The translations under genes and the position numbers were made by a program. A DNA stretch of 20,505 bases from CAYWKL01 sp964459095 (lineage in GTDB: Bacteria; Patescibacteriota; Microgenomatia; Daviesbacterales; UBA10151): assembly GCA_964459095.1 (NCBI GenBank), contig CAYWKL010000016.1:1-20505 (forward strand), read 5' to 3'. Shown here one piece after another: positions 19,081 to 20,505 of the stretch. The notes under the pieces were generated by a model that was not told the DNA's origin, made no database searches, and saw only the letters and a list, made by a program, of their open reading frames with translations. How positions within the stretch are numbered: the first letter of the stretch is position 1; each line of letters begins with the position of its first letter.

Positions 19081-20505
19081 TTATTTAACTGTAACTGATT
19101 TTGCTAAATTTCTTGGTTTATCAGGATCTAAACCTTTTTCTACAGCTATGTAATAAGCTAATAACTGTGCAAAAGCAATTTGATTTAAAAGAGTAAATTC
19201 TTTGGTGGTTTTTATAGGAATATGAAGATCAAAAACACCGTCCTTCTCTTCTGAAATCCCTATCATAAACCCACCTCTAGCTTTAATCTCCATAGCATTA
19301 GAAATCGTTGAGCTGTAAGTTTCATCATTTGGTGCAAAAACCATGACTGGTGTTCCTTCTTCTATTAGTGCAATAGCACCGTGTTTCAACTCACCACCTG
19401 AGAAAGCTTCTACATGAGTGTAGCTTGCTTCTTTTAATTTTAAAGCACTTTCTAAAGCTGCAGGGTAAGATAATCCCCTTCCAATAATATAAACATGCTC
19501 TTTTGATTTTAACTTAGAAACCAAAGGTTTTATATATTTTTTAAAAAAATCTTTTTCTAAAACTTGCCTTAAAAAATTAATAGCTTCAAATAAATACTCT
19601 TTTCCCTGCTCTAGCTTATTTTGCAATACATAAGCTGTTAATCCCAGTACAGCAATTTTAGCTAACATTGCTTTTGTTGAAAGTACGCAAATTTCAGGTC
19701 CAGCCTGCAACCATAGTTTTTCATCCACTAGCCTATACATCGAAGAACCAAAAACATTTACTAAGGCAGCAGTTTTAATCCCTTCTTTTTTAATTTTTTT
19801 TAAGGGTTCAATTAAATCAATTGTTTCTCCACTCTGGGATAAAAAGAGAACTAGAGAGTTCTGATCCAAAAAATCGTACTTATATTCAAGCTCACTACCA
19901 GCTACAGGAATGGTTTCAAGTTTTGCTATTTTGGAGAAAAGAAAGTATCCTGAAAGGCTTGCAAAATAGGCTGTCCCGCAACCTGCTAAATATATTTTTT
20001 GTGAATTTTTAAGGAGGCTCGCTAAATTTTCAATATTTTCATCAAAATTATGAAGGATATTTTCTAAAACTTTTGGTTCCTCATTAATTTCTTTTAACAT
20101 AAAATGTGGGAAATTTTCCTTTTGCGATTTTTGCTCTTGCCAGTCGACTTTTTCAATTTTTGGCTCTATTTCCCTTCCATCCTCAACATCAAATATTTTT
20201 ACACTTGAATCTTTAATTTCTGCCAGCTGATTGTCCTCCAGGTAAATTACTTTTTTTGTGTGAGGAAGGAGGCTATTTGTATCTGAGGCTACAAAATTTG
20301 AATTTTCTCCAAGACCAATTACTAGGGGTGAGCCATTTTTAATAGCAAATAATGTTTTTGAATCAGCCTCAGCTACCAAAAAAGCTGATAAACCTTTTAA
20401 CTTTAAAAACGCTTTTCTGACCGTGGTCTTTAAATTTTCTTTTTTTCTATATTCTTCTACTAGATGTACAAACACTTCTGTGTCTGTTTCTGAAGCAAAT
20501 TTGTG
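19081..20505 (-). CDS. glmS: Glutamine-fructose-6-phosphate aminotransferase (5' end outside window)
   Basis: GlmS makes glucosamine-6-phosphate from fructose-6-phosphate and glutamine, the first step to UDP-GlcNAc and peptidoglycan. About 475 residues are visible. The frame is open to the window edge (HKFASETDTEVFVHLVEEY, the standard GATase-2 segment), so the N-terminal Cys and about 80-100 residues are missing. Two SIS domains follow: AGCGTAYFASLSGYFLFSKI with SQSGETIDLIEPL, and IIGRGLSYPAALESALKLKE with EAFSGGELKHGAIALIE. The C-terminus DPDKPRNLAKSVTVK is typical. Whether a glmS ribozyme lies upstream cannot be seen here. Repeat R5 follows the stop codon. Confidence 0.95.
   Translation of the reverse strand, partial: HKFASETDTEVFVHLVEEYRKKENLKTTVRKAFLKLKGLSAFLVAEADSKTLFAIKNGSPLVIGLGENSNFVASDTNSLLPHTKKVIYLEDNQLAEIKDSSVKIFDVEDGREIEPKIEKVDWQEQKSQKENFPHFMLKEINEEPKVLENILHNFDENIENLASLLKNSQKIYLAGCGTAYFASLSGYFLFSKIAKLETIPVAGSELEYKYDFLDQNSLVLFLSQSGETIDLIEPLKKIKKEGIKTAALVNVFGSSMYRLVDEKLWLQAGPEICVLSTKAMLAKIAVLGLTAYVLQNKLEQGKEYLFEAINFLRQVLEKDFFKKYIKPLVSKLKSKEHVYIIGRGLSYPAALESALKLKEASYTHVEAFSGGELKHGAIALIEEGTPVMVFAPNDETYSSTISNAMEIKARGGFMIGISEEKDGVFDLHIPIKTTKEFTLLNQIAFAQLLAYYIAVEKGLDPDKPRNLAKSVTVK

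Overview
This window looks like chromosomal DNA of a low-GC bacterium of the Patescibacteria/CPR type, possibly Microgenomates-like. That placement is inference, from compact housekeeping genes with many 4-nt overlaps, a C4 DksA/TraR-type protein, an L31 with a Lys-rich tail, an EF-P with an Arg tip, and many small hypothetical membrane proteins. UGA is used as a stop codon (transposase, methyltransferase, prfA), so there is no sign of a recoded UGA.

Layout. 1-2.7 kb: lgt and a dksA-like gene (minus), a DUF457-like membrane protein (plus, divergent from lgt), and galU (minus). 2.8-3.5 kb: a REP-associated (Y1, HUH) transposase flanked by copies of a TTGACA-bearing palindromic repeat. 3.5-5.9 kb: a minus-strand operon pepA, small ORF, efp; the small ORF carries an in-frame TAA. 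6.0-7.4 kb: tRNA-Leu(CAA) leading directly into a methyltransferase and a P-loop kinase. 7.4-11.4 kb: minus-strand NUDIX hydrolase, rdgB, a 5'-nucleotidase-like HAD protein, dnaB and a metallo-beta-lactamase-fold protein. 11.5-12.7 kb: a two-gene envelope operon (Ig-like protein and a tandem-domain exported protein). 12.74-13.45 kb: 712 bp without a long gene, holding a promoter with a terminator just behind it, a repeat cluster, a consensus promoter, a T-box-like riboswitch, and a 22-bp hairpin in front of a possible 16-codon ORF; hisS follows. 14.7-20.5 kb: an EamA transporter, a hypothetical, rpmE, the prfA-prmC pair, a hypothetical membrane protein, and glmS (5' end outside the window).

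The three strongest themes are as follows. (1) The hisS leader carries the T-box core TGGGACCGCG. Its variable base is G, which would pair with the C73 discriminator of bacterial tRNA-His, and mutually exclusive terminator and antiterminator pairings can be drawn. (2) Many first genes have a sigma70-like -10 box only 6-10 nt before the ATG, which implies leaderless or nearly leaderless mRNAs, while internal operon genes keep Shine-Dalgarno sequences. (3) Short palindromic repeats are scattered between genes and also lie in frame inside conserved genes (prfA, prmC, and probably pepA and hisS), resembling Rickettsia palindromic elements. They occur alongside a REP-type transposase that could mobilise one of the families.
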